Shown in pieces: positions 1 to 6,780 of a stretch of 7,894 nt of DNA. The position numbers and the translations under genes are program-made. The notes beneath the pieces are model-generated. The model searched no databases. It was given only the letters and a program-made list of their open reading frames with translations, and was not told the origin of the DNA. The stretch lies in contig CAKUPI010000075.1 in NCBI GenBank assembly GCA_934675045.1, positions 1 to 7,894 of the forward strand, written 5' to 3'. This stretch comes from an uncultured Eubacteriales bacterium. Lineage in GTDB: Bacteria; Bacillota; Clostridia; Oscillospirales; Butyricicoccaceae. Every line of letters begins with the position of its first letter. Position 1 is the stretch's first letter.

Positions 1-624
1 GTCGGAGACAATGACGCGCTCTTCGCCGGTGACGCGGTTGATGAGCGAGCTTTTTCCGGCGTTGGGCTTGCCGATGACGGCGACGCGGATGCCGTTATCC
101 TCCTCGTCCTCCCCCCCGGCTTCGGGCGGGAAGTGCGCAAAGCAGGCGTCGAGCAGGTCCCCGAGGCCATAGCTGTGCATGGCCGAAACGCCGATCGGGT
201 CGCCGAGGCCCAGGTTGTAAAACTCGTAAAAATCCGACGGCGGGTCGCCCGGGGTGTCCAGCTTGTTGACGCACAGGACAATGGGCTTTTTGGCCCGCTT
301 GAGCATGGCGGCCACTTCCTGATCGGCGGCCGTCACGCCGGTGCGCACGTCGCACAGCAGCACGACAACGTCGGCGTGGTCGATGGCGATAAAGGCCTGC
401 TCGCGCATAAAGCGCAGGATTTCACTGTCGGCGCGCGGCTCGATGCCGCCCGTGTCGATGACGGTGAAGGGCCGGTTACGCCATTCGGCGTCGGCGTAAA
501 TGCGGTCGCGCGTCACGCCGGGTGTGTCCTCGACAATGGCGTGGCGCTTTTCCACGATTTTATTAAAGAGCAATGATTTGCCCACATTGGGGCGGCCCAC
601 AATGGCAACAACGGGCTTTGACAA
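1..624 (-). CDS. der: Ribosome-assembly GTPase Der (EngA), C-terminal part cut off by window edge
   Basis: Der is a tandem-GTPase-domain protein needed for assembly of the 50S ribosomal subunit; it acts in the cytoplasm. The 208 residues present cover the first GTPase domain and the start of the second. Visible motifs are P-loop GRPNVGKS (10-17), DTPGVTRD switch region (33-40), DTGG (57-60), NKLD (120-123), SAM (147-149) and the second P-loop GKPNAGKS (185-192). An acidic linker (EDEED, 172-176) joins the domains. Family members are about 440 residues, so the rest of domain 2 and the C-terminal KH-like domain lie off the left edge. I chose the TTG at 624 because GGAAGGAAG ends 8 nt upstream and it gives the usual N-terminus [17 protein letters not shown]. 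An in-frame GTG at 631-633 overlaps the upstream stop as GTGA but has the Shine-Dalgarno right against it. The gene is translationally coupled to the DUF512 gene. Confidence 0.95.
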   Translation of the reverse strand, partial: MSKPVVAIVGRPNVGKSLLFNKIVEKRHAIVEDTPGVTRDRIYADAEWRNRPFTVIDTGGIEPRADSEILRFMREQAFIAIDHADVVVLLCDVRTGVTAADQEVAAMLKRAKKPIVLCVNKLDTPGDPPSDFYEFYNLGLGDPIGVSAMHSYGLGDLLDACFAHFPPEAGGEDEEDNGIRVAVIGKPNAGKSSLINRVTGEERVIVSD

Positions 625-629
625 GGGCT

Positions 630-1934
630 TCACTTCCTTCCCAGAACTGCCTGCAAAAAGAGCGCGCCGTCCGGCTCGACGGCCTGCACGCGCACGTTCA
701 GGGCGCGTTCAAGCTGTGGCAGCGAAACGTCGTCCAAAAAGACGGTTTCCCCGTGGCGCAGCATGTTTTGCGGAATCAGCAGGCGCTCGGCCTGTATTTT
801 TCCCGAGAGCTGTTTGATGATATCGCCCCCCGTCACCAGTCCGGCGACGTCGACTCCGGGGCCGAAAAAGTCATTTTTCACAGCAAAAACCTGACACTGG
901 AGATCATTATCGCACTTTTCGGCGATGAAGTCAATCATGCGACGCATAAAGGGGCCGGCCGACAGGCCCGTCGCCACGGCAAACGGCTCGATGCGGCAGG
1001 GCTCCGCGTCCTGAAGCGCGGCGCGCAGCTCGCTTTCAAAGAGCGACATCAGCCCGACGCCGTTTTCCAGCTGCGAGTAGTCCAGATAATACGCCTCCTC
1101 CGGCAGCGGAAGGCCAGCCTTCAGGTACAGCTCGTCGGCGGCGTAGCACTGCGGGTCGCCGAAATCGCGCTCGTTGCGCGCGCGCGCGCGGTCGACAACG
1201 GCCAGAATGTCGCGTGCCTCCCTTTGCCCCACCGGCCTGAGCGGCTCCAAGCCCTCGCGGTAGCGGGTCAGGCCCACCGGGACGACGGATACGCAGCCGA
1301 CCGACGGAAAAAGCCCGGCCAGGTCGCGCAGCGTTTTGTCGAGCTGCTCGCCGTCGTTCCAACCGGGGCAGACGACGATTTGGCACTGAAGCTGCAATCC
1401 GGCCTCGGCAAAGCGCCGCAGGCATTGCAGCGACTCGCCGCCGCGCCGGTTGCCCAGCATCCGGCTGCGCAGCGCGGGGTCGGTGGTGTGCACCGAAATA
1501 TTGAGGGGCGAGATGCGCATTTTGATAATGCGCTCGACGTCGGCCTCGGACAGGTTGGTCATGCTGATATAATTGCCCATCAGAAAGGACAGCCGCGCGT
1601 CGTCGTCTTTAAAATAGAGGGTGCCGCGCATGCCCCGGGGCAGCTGATCGATAAAGCAGAAAATGCATTTGTTGCCGCAGCTTTTCTGCGTGTCCATCAG
1701 ATAACTTTCAAAGTCCAGTCCCAGTTCCTCGCCCTCGTCCTTGCGCAGGGAAAGCTCCCGCTTTTCCCCGCCGCGCTCCAGCTCAAGGGTGAGAATGGAA
1801 TCGTAGGTGTAAAACTGATAATCAAGCACGTCACGGATGGCTTTTCCGTTGACGCTGAGCAGGGTCTCCCCTGCCCGGATACCGGCGCGCTCGGCCGCCG
1901 AGCGGCGCCGTACGCCGGTGATGACGGCGGACAT
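630..1934 (-). CDS. DUF512 family protein: N-terminal PDZ-like domain plus radical SAM iron-sulfur domain
   Basis: A 434-residue protein of a family widespread in Firmicutes and cyanobacteria, commonly found beside der, whose reaction is unknown to me. Residues about 1-60 form a PDZ-like fold ([18 protein letters not shown], 16-33). The radical SAM cluster motif CGNKCIFCF (Cys86, Cys90, Cys93; CX3CX2C) follows, so it should bind a 4Fe-4S cluster and S-adenosylmethionine. The next conserved stretch is the [20 protein letters not shown] region (108-127). Cys184 and Cys189 ([12 protein letters not shown]) and further cysteines at 171, 214, 263, 313, 341 and 347 could hold more metal or act in catalysis. 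The C-terminal third (about 285-430) is the DUF512 portion, including TGLSAGPFM and the [10 protein letters not shown] stretch. The start at 1934 is set by AAAGGAGGA 6 nt upstream; longer in-frame starts run back through rpmF and a terminator and are not credible. The stop overlaps the der start region. No signal peptide or membrane segment is visible. The family call is firm; a role in ribosome or RNA biology is only inferred from its neighbours. Confidence 0.9.
   Translation of the reverse strand: MSAVITGVRRRSAAERAGIRAGETLLSVNGKAIRDVLDYQFYTYDSILTLELERGGEKRELSLRKDEGEELGLDFESYLMDTQKSCGNKCIFCFIDQLPRGMRGTLYFKDDDARLSFLMGNYISMTNLSEADVERIIKMRISPLNISVHTTDPALRSRMLGNRRGGESLQCLRRFAEAGLQLQCQIVVCPGWNDGEQLDKTLRDLAGLFPSVGCVSVVPVGLTRYREGLEPLRPVGQREARDILAVVDRARARNERDFGDPQCYAADELYLKAGLPLPEEAYYLDYSQLENGVGLMSLFESELRAALQDAEPCRIEPFAVATGLSAGPFMRRMIDFIAEKCDNDLQCQVFAVKNDFFGPGVDVAGLVTGGDIIKQLSGKIQAERLLIPQNMLRHGETVFLDDVSLPQLERALNVRVQAVEPDGALFLQAVLGRK
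633..641 (-). promoter_or_regulatory. Ribosome binding site deciding the der start
   Basis: On the minus strand GGAAGGAAG lies inside the last codons of the DUF512 gene. It is 8 nt from a TTG codon (624-622) and directly abuts a GTG (633-631). The spacing favours TTG initiation, with ribosomes ending DUF512 translation at 630 positioned to reinitiate on der. Confidence 0.55.
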
Positions 1935-1970
1935 GACGCTTCCTCCTTTGGAGCGGGAATCCTCCCGGAT

Positions 1971-2002
1971 AAGAAAAAATAGAGAAGGAAAACCCCTCTC
2001 TA
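1971..2002 (-). terminator. Rho-independent terminator after rpmF
   Basis: Read on the minus strand, 2002-1980 folds as TAGAGAGGGG / loop TTT / TCCTTCTCTA, a 10-bp stem with two G-T wobbles. It is followed at once by TTTTTTCTT. It sits 15 nt past the rpmF stop codon and should end the yceD-rpmF transcript. Confidence 0.85.
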
Positions 2003-2017
2003 TCTTTACTGCCCTTT

Positions 2018-2206
2018 TTACTTGCTTTCTTCCACTTTCAGCACAGCGCGGCCGTTGTAAGTGCCGCAAGCCTTGCATGCTCTGTGGGAGAGGACGGGCT
2101 CACCGCACTTCGGGCATTTCACAATGCCGGGAAGGCTGAGCTTCCAGTGCGAAGAACGACGTTTGTCACGGCGCTGCCGGGAAATTTTCCCCCTGGGTAC
2201 TGCCAT
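2018..2206 (-). CDS. rpmF: Large-subunit ribosomal protein bL32
   Basis: A 62-residue basic protein with the typical L32 N-terminus MAVPRGKISRQRRDKRR. A zinc ribbon is formed by Cys31, Cys34, Cys44 and Cys47 (CPKC and CKAC), so this is the zinc-binding paralogue type rather than a cysteine-free zinc-independent form. It is part of the 50S subunit near the peptidyl transferase region. The start at 2206 is set by AGGAGGT (2214-2220) 7 nt upstream; an in-frame ATG at 2224 is upstream of that ribosome binding site and is rejected. It lies 53 nt behind yceD in the same operon, the classic yceD-rpmF pair of bacteria, and is followed by a terminator. Confidence 0.97.
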   Translation of the reverse strand: MAVPRGKISRQRRDKRRSSHWKLSLPGIVKCPKCGEPVLSHRACKACGTYNGRAVLKVEESK

Positions 2207-2259
2207 TTGGGACACCTCCTCCATCTATCGAAACATTTTATTTGCCAACAAACTTCAAT

Positions 2260-2763
2260 TTACTCCCGCGGCAGCAGCTTACGCAGCGCTTCCAGCCGGG
2301 GGTCAATCTCCTTTGTATCACAGCCGCACGGCCCCTCGTTGAGGTTTTTGCCGCATTTGGGGCACAACCCTTTGCAGTCTTCCCCGCACAGGACGGCCAT
2401 TTCCATATCCAAAATGAGCTCGGGCACCAGTATGTCGTCCAGCTCGACGTCATCCGAACTGACCACAATGACATCGTCCTGCTCCTCGCCCCCGGACAGC
2501 GCCGGGACAAGGGCAAAATCGACATCGACCGTTTTCCCGTACGCCACCGGCCGGTTGCAGCGGGCGCAGCGGGTGTGCACGACCGTTTCAACCGATGCTG
2601 TCAGCCGAATCATGCCGGCGTCGTCGCTCACCTGGCCGCTGACGACCACAGGCTCGGAAAAGGGATGCTCAAAGTTTACTTCCTCACCGGACAAATCTAT
2701 GGTATAATCAAAACAGATTCGCCCGTCGGGCGAGGCCGCAAGGTCCTTTAAACGAATGTTCAT
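2260..2763 (-). CDS. yceD: YceD / DUF177 family protein
   Basis: A 167-residue DUF177 protein. The family is almost always encoded just before rpmF and has been linked to 23S rRNA accumulation or ribosome assembly; its exact activity is not settled. An N-terminal beta-rich domain carries CARC (Cys66, Cys69). An acidic central stretch (about 92-112, EEQDD, DDVELDD) leads to the DUF177 core with LVPELILDMEM (112-122). The C-terminal cysteine knuckle has Cys126, 130, 134, 137, 146 and 148 (CPKCGKNLNEGPCGC, 134-148). This Cys-rich end is normal in Firmicutes versions and suggests zinc binding. The start at 2763 has GAGAGG about 7 nt upstream and lies about 25 nt after the predicted transcription start. 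An in-frame extension to 3165 would run through the promoter and the divergent gene and is rejected. Confidence 0.93.
   Translation of the reverse strand: MNIRLKDLAASPDGRICFDYTIDLSGEEVNFEHPFSEPVVVSGQVSDDAGMIRLTASVETVVHTRCARCNRPVAYGKTVDVDFALVPALSGGEEQDDVIVVSSDDVELDDILVPELILDMEMAVLCGEDCKGLCPKCGKNLNEGPCGCDTKEIDPRLEALRKLLPRE
2700..2708 (+). promoter_or_regulatory. Candidate extended -10 promoter for the pseudouridine synthase gene
   Basis: TGGTATAAT on the plus strand (TG at 2700-2701, TATAAT at 2703-2708) is a perfect extended -10 element. The matching -35 position (about 2680-2685, TTCCTC) is poor, which extended -10 promoters tolerate. It lies inside the yceD coding region on the opposite strand and would give a leader of about 135 nt before the gene at 2851. 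No better plus-strand promoter is visible in the 87-nt gap between the genes. This is inference from motif alone. Confidence 0.4.
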
Positions 2764-2793
2764 ACCGAGTCCTCTCACAATGATACAAATGAT

Positions 2794-2822
2794 ATTATAT
2801 GGGTCTTTCCCCGGTTTGTCAA
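2794..2822 (-). promoter_or_regulatory. Sigma-A promoter of the yceD-rpmF operon
   Basis: On the minus strand TTGACA (2822-2817), a 17-nt spacer and TATAAT (2799-2794) form an exact consensus sigma-A promoter. Predicted transcription starts near 2787, giving a leader of about 24 nt before yceD. A second TTGACA lies 13 nt further upstream (2835-2830) but has no matching -10. A perfect promoter suits a ribosomal protein operon with high output. Confidence 0.85.
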
Positions 2823-2850
2823 GGAAAAATGTCAAAGGAATGAATACTCG

Positions 2851-3813
2851 ATGAAAGAGATAAAAATCGGCAAAAACGATGTGGGCCAGCGGCTGGATCG
2901 CGTGCTGCGCCGCGCCGTTCCCGCCCTGCCCCCGTCGCTGATGCAGAAATACCTCCGCCTCAAGCGCATCAAGCTCAACGGTGGCCGCGCACAGGGGGAC
3001 ACCCGCCTGAAGGCGGGCGACGTTTTGCAGCTTTACATCAACGATGAGTTTTTCGCGCAGCCCGCGCCCGAGGAAAGCTGGCGGCGCGTGCGCGGCCGGC
3101 TGAGCATCGTCTACGAGGACGAAAACATCCTTTTGTGCGACAAACGCCCCGGGCAGGTGGTGCACGAGGACGAAAGCCAGGACGCCGACACCTTAATAAA
3201 TAATATCAAGGCCGTTCTCTTTGCCCGCGGCGAATGGGACCCGGCGCAGGAGAACGCCTTTGCCCCCGCCCTGTGCAACCGCATCGACCGGAACACGGGC
3301 GGGCTGGTCATCGCCGCCAAGACGGCCGAGGCGCTGCGCATGATGAACGAAAAAATCCGCCTGCACGAGGTGCAAAAGACCTACCTCTGCCTGCTGCACG
3401 GCGTTCCGTCTCCCGCCGCCGGCACCCTGCGGCATTTCATCCGCCGCGATACGCAGAAAAAGCAGGTCGAGGTTTTCGACCGCCCCATGCCGGGCGCGCT
3501 GACCGCCGAAATGCGCTACCGCGTGCTGGAAAGCCGCGGCGGGCTGTCGCTCGTCGAGTGCACCCTCATCACCGGCCGCACCCACCAGATCCGCGCGCAG
3601 ATGGCGCACATCGGCCACCCGCTTGCCGGAGACACCAAATACGGCACGGTGCGCCGCAACGCCGGCCTGCCCTTTTCCCACCAGGCCCTTTACGCCTGGC
3701 GTCTGCGCTTTGCCTTTCAGCCGCCCTCCGGCGCGCTTGATAACCTGACCGGGCGGACCTTTGAGGTGCGCGACGTGCCCTTTCTGGATTTTTTCCGATC
3801 GCTTCCCCGTTAA
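2851..3813 (+). CDS. RluA-family RNA pseudouridine synthase
   Basis: A 320-residue cytoplasmic enzyme that converts specific uridines to pseudouridine in rRNA or tRNA. The N-terminal S4-like RNA-binding domain (about 1-70) includes VGQRLDRVLRRAVP and the LRLKRIKLNGGRA stretch. The catalytic domain follows, with NRIDRNTGGLV (143-153) holding the catalytic aspartate Asp146; this replaces the more usual HRLDxxTSG and is a variant I associate with clostridial members. GRTHQIRAQMAHIGHPLAGD (242-261) is the second conserved family motif. Length is normal. The ATG at 2851 is preceded by AAAGGAA 10 nt upstream. It is divergent from yceD, and a promoter may lie inside yceD (2700-2708). Which uridines it modifies (RluC/RluD-like or another) cannot be told from sequence alone. 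Confidence 0.93.
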   Translation: MKEIKIGKNDVGQRLDRVLRRAVPALPPSLMQKYLRLKRIKLNGGRAQGDTRLKAGDVLQLYINDEFFAQPAPEESWRRVRGRLSIVYEDENILLCDKRPGQVVHEDESQDADTLINNIKAVLFARGEWDPAQENAFAPALCNRIDRNTGGLVIAAKTAEALRMMNEKIRLHEVQKTYLCLLHGVPSPAAGTLRHFIRRDTQKKQVEVFDRPMPGALTAEMRYRVLESRGGLSLVECTLITGRTHQIRAQMAHIGHPLAGDTKYGTVRRNAGLPFSHQALYAWRLRFAFQPPSGALDNLTGRTFEVRDVPFLDFFRSLPR

Positions 3814-3822
3814 ACCGATCGG
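3795..3822 (+). repeat. Inverted repeat over the stop codon of the pseudouridine synthase gene
   Basis: CCGATCG (3795-3801) and CGATCGG (3816-3822) form a perfect 7-bp stem with a 14-nt loop containing the stop codon. No T-run follows, so it is not a classical terminator. It may protect the 3' end of the mRNA or simply be chance. Confidence 0.35.
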
Positions 3823-3838
3823 AGGAAAGCGAAGATAA

Positions 3839-3875
3839 CGGCAGAAAAACCGATATTTTCAGAGTTTTTTCAAAT
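3839..3875 (+). terminator. Weak candidate terminator after the pseudouridine synthase gene
   Basis: In the AT-rich spacer, AAAAAC (about 3844-3849) can pair with the GTTTTT that begins the T-run near 3865, and a smaller GAAAA/TTTTC hairpin is also possible, with a six-T run just beyond. The stems are nearly all A-T and would be unstable. The rest of the 3814-3912 spacer shows nothing else I can support. Confidence 0.2.
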
Positions 3876-3912
3876 GCCGTGCGATTTGTTCTGATTATTT
3901 CGCAAAAAATCA

Positions 3913-3940
3913 TTGACATTTGCGGGATATATGCTATATT
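3913..3940 (+). promoter_or_regulatory. Sigma-A promoter of the potABCD operon, extended -10
   Basis: TTGACA (3913-3918), a 16-nt spacer and TATATT (3935-3940) preceded by TGC (extended -10, TGn). Transcription would begin near 3947 and give a leader of about 65 nt. A small inverted repeat, ATATA-TGC-TATAT, overlaps the -10 element and could be an operator, but A-T repeats at a -10 often arise by chance. Confidence 0.75.
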
Positions 3941-3999
3941 TTACTTTGTCGAATCATGCAGACCGCCCGGTTCTGTGCCCTTCGGCAAATCTTTGTTTC

Positions 4000-4006
4000 A
4001 GGAGGT
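4000..4006 (+). promoter_or_regulatory. Ribosome binding site fixing the potA start
   Basis: AGGAGGT lies 6 nt before the ATG at 4013. It rules out an in-frame TTG at 3920, which lies within the promoter between the -35 and -10 elements. Confidence 0.8.
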
Positions 4007-4012
4007 TGGGAG

Positions 4013-5071
4013 ATGAGCGAGAACCTTATCCGTCTCGAAAATGTCCACAAGGATTACGGAGGAAAGCAAGTCTTAAAATCAATTAACCTGTCGGTTCGGG
4101 ACAAGGAGTTTGTCACTCTGCTTGGCCCGTCCGGCTGCGGCAAGACCACCACTTTACGCATTATCGGCGGGTTCGAGACGCCGACGTCGGGTGTGGTCTA
4201 TTTTGATGAAAAAAAATACAACGACGTTCCGCCGCACAAGCGGCAGGTCAACACGGTGTTTCAGCGCTATGCCCTGTTCCCCCATCTCGATGTTTTCGAA
4301 AACATCGCCTTCGGGCTGCGCATCCGCAAAATGCCGGAAAAGGAAATCCGTGAAAACGTCTCGCGCATGCTCAGGCTGGTCAACCTGTCGGGCTACGAAA
4401 AGCGCGCCGTGACCTCGCTTTCCGGCGGCGAACCGCAGCGCATCGCCAGTGCCCGCGCGCTGGTCAACCGCCCCCGCGTCCTGCTGCTCGACGAGCCGCT
4501 CGGCGCGCTGGACCTCAAGCTGCGCAAGGAGATGCAGACCGAGCTGAAGCAAATTCAGACGCAGCTCGGCATCACCTTTATCTACGTCACGCACGATCAG
4601 GAGGAAGCGCTGACCATGAGCGACACCGTCGTCGTCATGAACCGCGGGCGCATCCAGCAGATCGGCACCCCCATCGGCATTTACAACGAGCCCGTCAACG
4701 CCTTTGTCGCCGACTTCATCGGCGAAAGCAACATTCTTGACGGCATCATGAACGAGGACCTCGTCTGCACCTTTGCCGGCCGCACGTTTGAGTGCACCGA
4801 CGTCGGCTTTGAAAAAAACGAGAATGTCGACGTCGTTATCCGCCCCGAGGACCTGAAAATGGTCCCCCCCGACGAGGGCATGGTTCAGGGTGTTGTCGAA
4901 AGCATTGTCTTTAAGGGCGTTCACTACGAAATGACGGTGCGCTCCGGGGAGATCGTGTGGATGGTTCACTCCACCATTCCCGAGGTTTGCGGAACTTTTG
5001 TGGGTCTCAGGGTCGCCCCCTTTGACATTCACATCATGAGAAAGTCCGAGGCCGAAGATGAAGAGGATTAA
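4013..5071 (+). CDS. potA: Spermidine/putrescine ABC transporter ATP-binding protein PotA
   Basis: A 352-residue ATPase that powers polyamine import through PotB/PotC on the cytoplasmic side of the membrane. In order: Walker A GPSGCGKT (38-45), Q-loop [11 protein letters not shown] (82-92, Gln84), signature LSGGE (136-140), Walker B LLLDEP (157-162), D-loop GALD (164-167) and switch histidine His194 ([14 protein letters not shown]). A C-terminal TOBE-type regulatory domain follows (about 230-345, including [11 protein letters not shown]). The closest style I recall is clostridial PotA. The signature region reads [15 protein letters not shown] where LSGGQQQRIAIARAL is expected: Gln-Gln is replaced by Glu-Pro and an Ile by Ser, while flanking motifs are intact. 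The acidic tail SEAEDEED ends 14 nt inside potB, so translation is coupled. The ATG at 4013 is set by AGGAGGT 6 nt upstream. Confidence 0.95.
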   Translation: MSENLIRLENVHKDYGGKQVLKSINLSVRDKEFVTLLGPSGCGKTTTLRIIGGFETPTSGVVYFDEKKYNDVPPHKRQVNTVFQRYALFPHLDVFENIAFGLRIRKMPEKEIRENVSRMLRLVNLSGYEKRAVTSLSGGEPQRIASARALVNRPRVLLLDEPLGALDLKLRKEMQTELKQIQTQLGITFIYVTHDQEEALTMSDTVVVMNRGRIQQIGTPIGIYNEPVNAFVADFIGESNILDGIMNEDLVCTFAGRTFECTDVGFEKNENVDVVIRPEDLKMVPPDEGMVQGVVESIVFKGVHYEMTVRSGEIVWMVHSTIPEVCGTFVGLRVAPFDIHIMRKSEAEDEED

Positions 5072-5912
5072 ACTGGCTCTCATTCCCTACTCGGCCTACG
5101 CTTTGATTTTCATTGTCGCCCCCATTCTGCTCATTCTGCTGTACAGCTTTCAGGACAGCGGCGGCGCGCTGACCATGGACAATTACGCCCGCTTTTTTGA
5201 CTTGAGCGACCCGGTTTACTTAAAGGTCCTCTGGCGCAGCGTCAGGCTGGCTGTCATTTCGACCATCATCTGCCTGATTCTCGGCTACCCCATGGCCTAC
5301 ATCCTGTCCAAGCTGTCCCCCCGGGTCCGCGGCACGGTTTCCTTTCTTTTCGTCCTGCCCATGTGGATGAACTTTTTGCTGCGCACCTATTCGTGGATGT
5401 CCCTTCTGGAGCGCACCGGCCTCATCAATTCGCTGATCGGCTGGCTCAACGGCTTTCTGCCCGCCGGCGCGCAGCTTCCGATGCTCGACATCATGTACAC
5501 GCAGGGGGCCGTTGTGCTCGGCAACGTCTACAACTTCCTGCCCTTTATGATTCTGCCCATTTACACCGTGCTCATCAAAATCGACAAGAGCCTGATTGAA
5601 GCGGCGCAGGATTTGGGCGCCAGCCGCGGCCGCGTGTTCCGCAAGGTCATTTTCCCGCTGTCGCTGTCCGGCGTCGTGTCCGGCATTTCCATGACCTTTA
5701 TGCCGGCCGTTACCACCTTTGTCATCTCGCGCCTGCTCGGCGGCGGGCAGAACGCCTTGATAGGCGACCTCATCGAAAACCAGTTCAAGGTGGTCAACGA
5801 CTGGGGCTTCGGCTCGGCCATGTCGGTCATTCTCATGGTGCTCATTTTGGTCACCATGGGCGTCATCCGCAAATATGAGGATGAAAATTCCGGAGGGAGT
5901 GTGCTGATGTGA
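5058..5912 (+). CDS. potB: Spermidine/putrescine ABC transporter permease PotB
   Basis: A 284-residue inner-membrane permease with about six hydrophobic segments (roughly 8-30, 62-85, 93-114, 147-173, 200-224, 250-270). It pairs with PotC to form the translocation path. The cytoplasmic EAA loop that docks on PotA is [20 protein letters not shown] (181-200). The N-terminal [20 protein letters not shown] stretch (10-29) and the [17 protein letters not shown] stretch (98-114) are typical of PotB. The start at 5058 overlaps the potA end by 14 nt, with a modest GAGG upstream. The stop forms an ATGTGA junction with potC. Length is normal and no broken motif is seen. Confidence 0.94.
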   Translation: MKRIKLALIPYSAYALIFIVAPILLILLYSFQDSGGALTMDNYARFFDLSDPVYLKVLWRSVRLAVISTIICLILGYPMAYILSKLSPRVRGTVSFLFVLPMWMNFLLRTYSWMSLLERTGLINSLIGWLNGFLPAGAQLPMLDIMYTQGAVVLGNVYNFLPFMILPIYTVLIKIDKSLIEAAQDLGASRGRVFRKVIFPLSLSGVVSGISMTFMPAVTTFVISRLLGGGQNALIGDLIENQFKVVNDWGFGSAMSVILMVLILVTMGVIRKYEDENSGGSVLM

Positions 5913-6709
5913 AAAAGAAAAGCCATCTCCTTTCCGTGATTTACTCCGTTTTGATTTTTCTTTTCCTGTACGCGCCCATTTTTGTGCTCATCGTTTTCAG
6001 CTTCAACGCCTCCAAGTCGCGCGGGCACTGGGGCGGCTTTTCGCTGCGGTGGTATGAGTCGCTGTTTAAAAACAGCATGCTGATGGACGCGCTGCAAACC
6101 ACCCTTTCGGTGGCGCTTGTGTCGTCGGCCATCGCCGTGCTCATCGGAACGGCCGCCGCGCTGGGCCTTTACTACTCCAAAAAGCGCGTGCGCAACCTGC
6201 TGATGAGCATCACGTCGCTGCCCATGCTCAACGCCGACATCGTCACCGGCATTTCGCTGCTGCTGCTCTTTACCTTTATCGGCCTCAAGCTCGGTTACAT
6301 CTCGCTGCTGCTGGCGCATATCACCTTCAATATCCCCTATGTCATTTTGTCGGTTATGCCCAAGCTCAATCAGCTCGACAAGCACACCTTTGAGGCGGCG
6401 CTCGACCTGGGCGCCACGCCGCTGCGCGCCTTTTTCAAGGTCATGCTGCCCGAAATCGCACCGGGCATTGTCACCGGCTTTATTCTGGCCTTCACCATGT
6501 CGATCGACGATTTTGTCATTTCCTTCTTCACCACCGGCGCCGACGTCTCCACCCTGTCGGTCGCCATCTACTCCATGACGCGCCGCGGCATCAAGCCGGA
6601 AATCAACGCGCTGTCCACCCTCATGTTTGTCGCCGTTCTGACCCTTTTGCTCATCGTCAACGCCCGTTCGGGCCGCGACACGCAAAAGCGCGAGAAAGAA
6701 CGCCGGTAA
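5909..6709 (+). CDS. potC: Spermidine/putrescine ABC transporter permease PotC
   Basis: A 266-residue inner-membrane permease, the partner of PotB. Hydrophobic segments lie at about 8-32, 62-90, 97-124, 127-150, 180-207 and 236-251. The EAA loop is EAALDLGATPLRAFFKVMLP (162-181). PMLNADIVTGISLLLLF (105-121) and the FTMSIDDFVISFFTTG stretch (195-210) are hallmarks of PotC. It starts with GTG at 5909, overlapping the potB stop as GTGA, with GGAGGG (5892-5897) 11 nt upstream. The nearby ATG at 5907 is in the potB frame and cannot be the start. The basic C-terminal tail (DTQKREKERR) lies in the cytoplasm. Confidence 0.94.
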   Translation: MKKKSHLLSVIYSVLIFLFLYAPIFVLIVFSFNASKSRGHWGGFSLRWYESLFKNSMLMDALQTTLSVALVSSAIAVLIGTAAALGLYYSKKRVRNLLMSITSLPMLNADIVTGISLLLLFTFIGLKLGYISLLLAHITFNIPYVILSVMPKLNQLDKHTFEAALDLGATPLRAFFKVMLPEIAPGIVTGFILAFTMSIDDFVISFFTTGADVSTLSVAIYSMTRRGIKPEINALSTLMFVAVLTLLLIVNARSGRDTQKREKERR

Positions 6710-6780
6710 AGCGAGTGCGGTTTCTGTTTGACAATCCCCCCGCAGGGGTTGAATCATTTTTATTTTAAGAAAGTAGGTTG
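6710..6780 (+). promoter_or_regulatory. potC-potD spacer with GC hairpin and T-rich tract
   Basis: The 71-nt gap contains a C6 run (6736-6741) that can pair with GGGG (6745-6748) as a 4-bp stem with a 4-5-nt loop. A T-rich stretch (6757-6766) follows after a short gap. A TTGACA is present at 6728-6733 but there is no -10 at 16-18 nt. The stem is short and the T-tract displaced, so it is at best a leaky attenuator or an mRNA-processing site letting potD differ in level from potABC. Confidence 0.25.

Noticed and set aside
573..1982. Long plus-strand open frame of 469 codons opposite the DUF512 gene
   Set aside because: It is the antisense shadow of a recognised gene in GC-rich DNA; its translation shows no family motif, and the minus-strand frame has the radical SAM motif and a good ribosome binding site.
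2764..3165. N-terminal extension of YceD to 3165
   Set aside because: It would cross a consensus promoter and the opposing pseudouridine synthase gene; the normal YceD start is at 2763 with a ribosome binding site.
3920..4012. 31-residue N-terminal extension of PotA from a TTG
   Set aside because: The TTG lies inside the promoter spacer, upstream of the predicted transcription start; AGGAGGT marks the ATG at 4013.
3941..4012. Possible riboswitch or attenuator in the potA leader
   Set aside because: At about 65 nt with only a 4-bp hairpin (CAGA/TCTG region) it matches no riboswitch class I know.
4154..5083. Minus-strand open frame of 309 codons opposite potA
   Set aside because: It is antisense to an intact ABC ATPase and has no plausible ribosome binding site or domain.
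5561..6757. Minus-strand open frame of 398 codons opposite potB/potC
   Set aside because: It is antisense to two clear permease genes; the translation is low-complexity, rich in Asp, Gly, Gln and Arg, with no domain.
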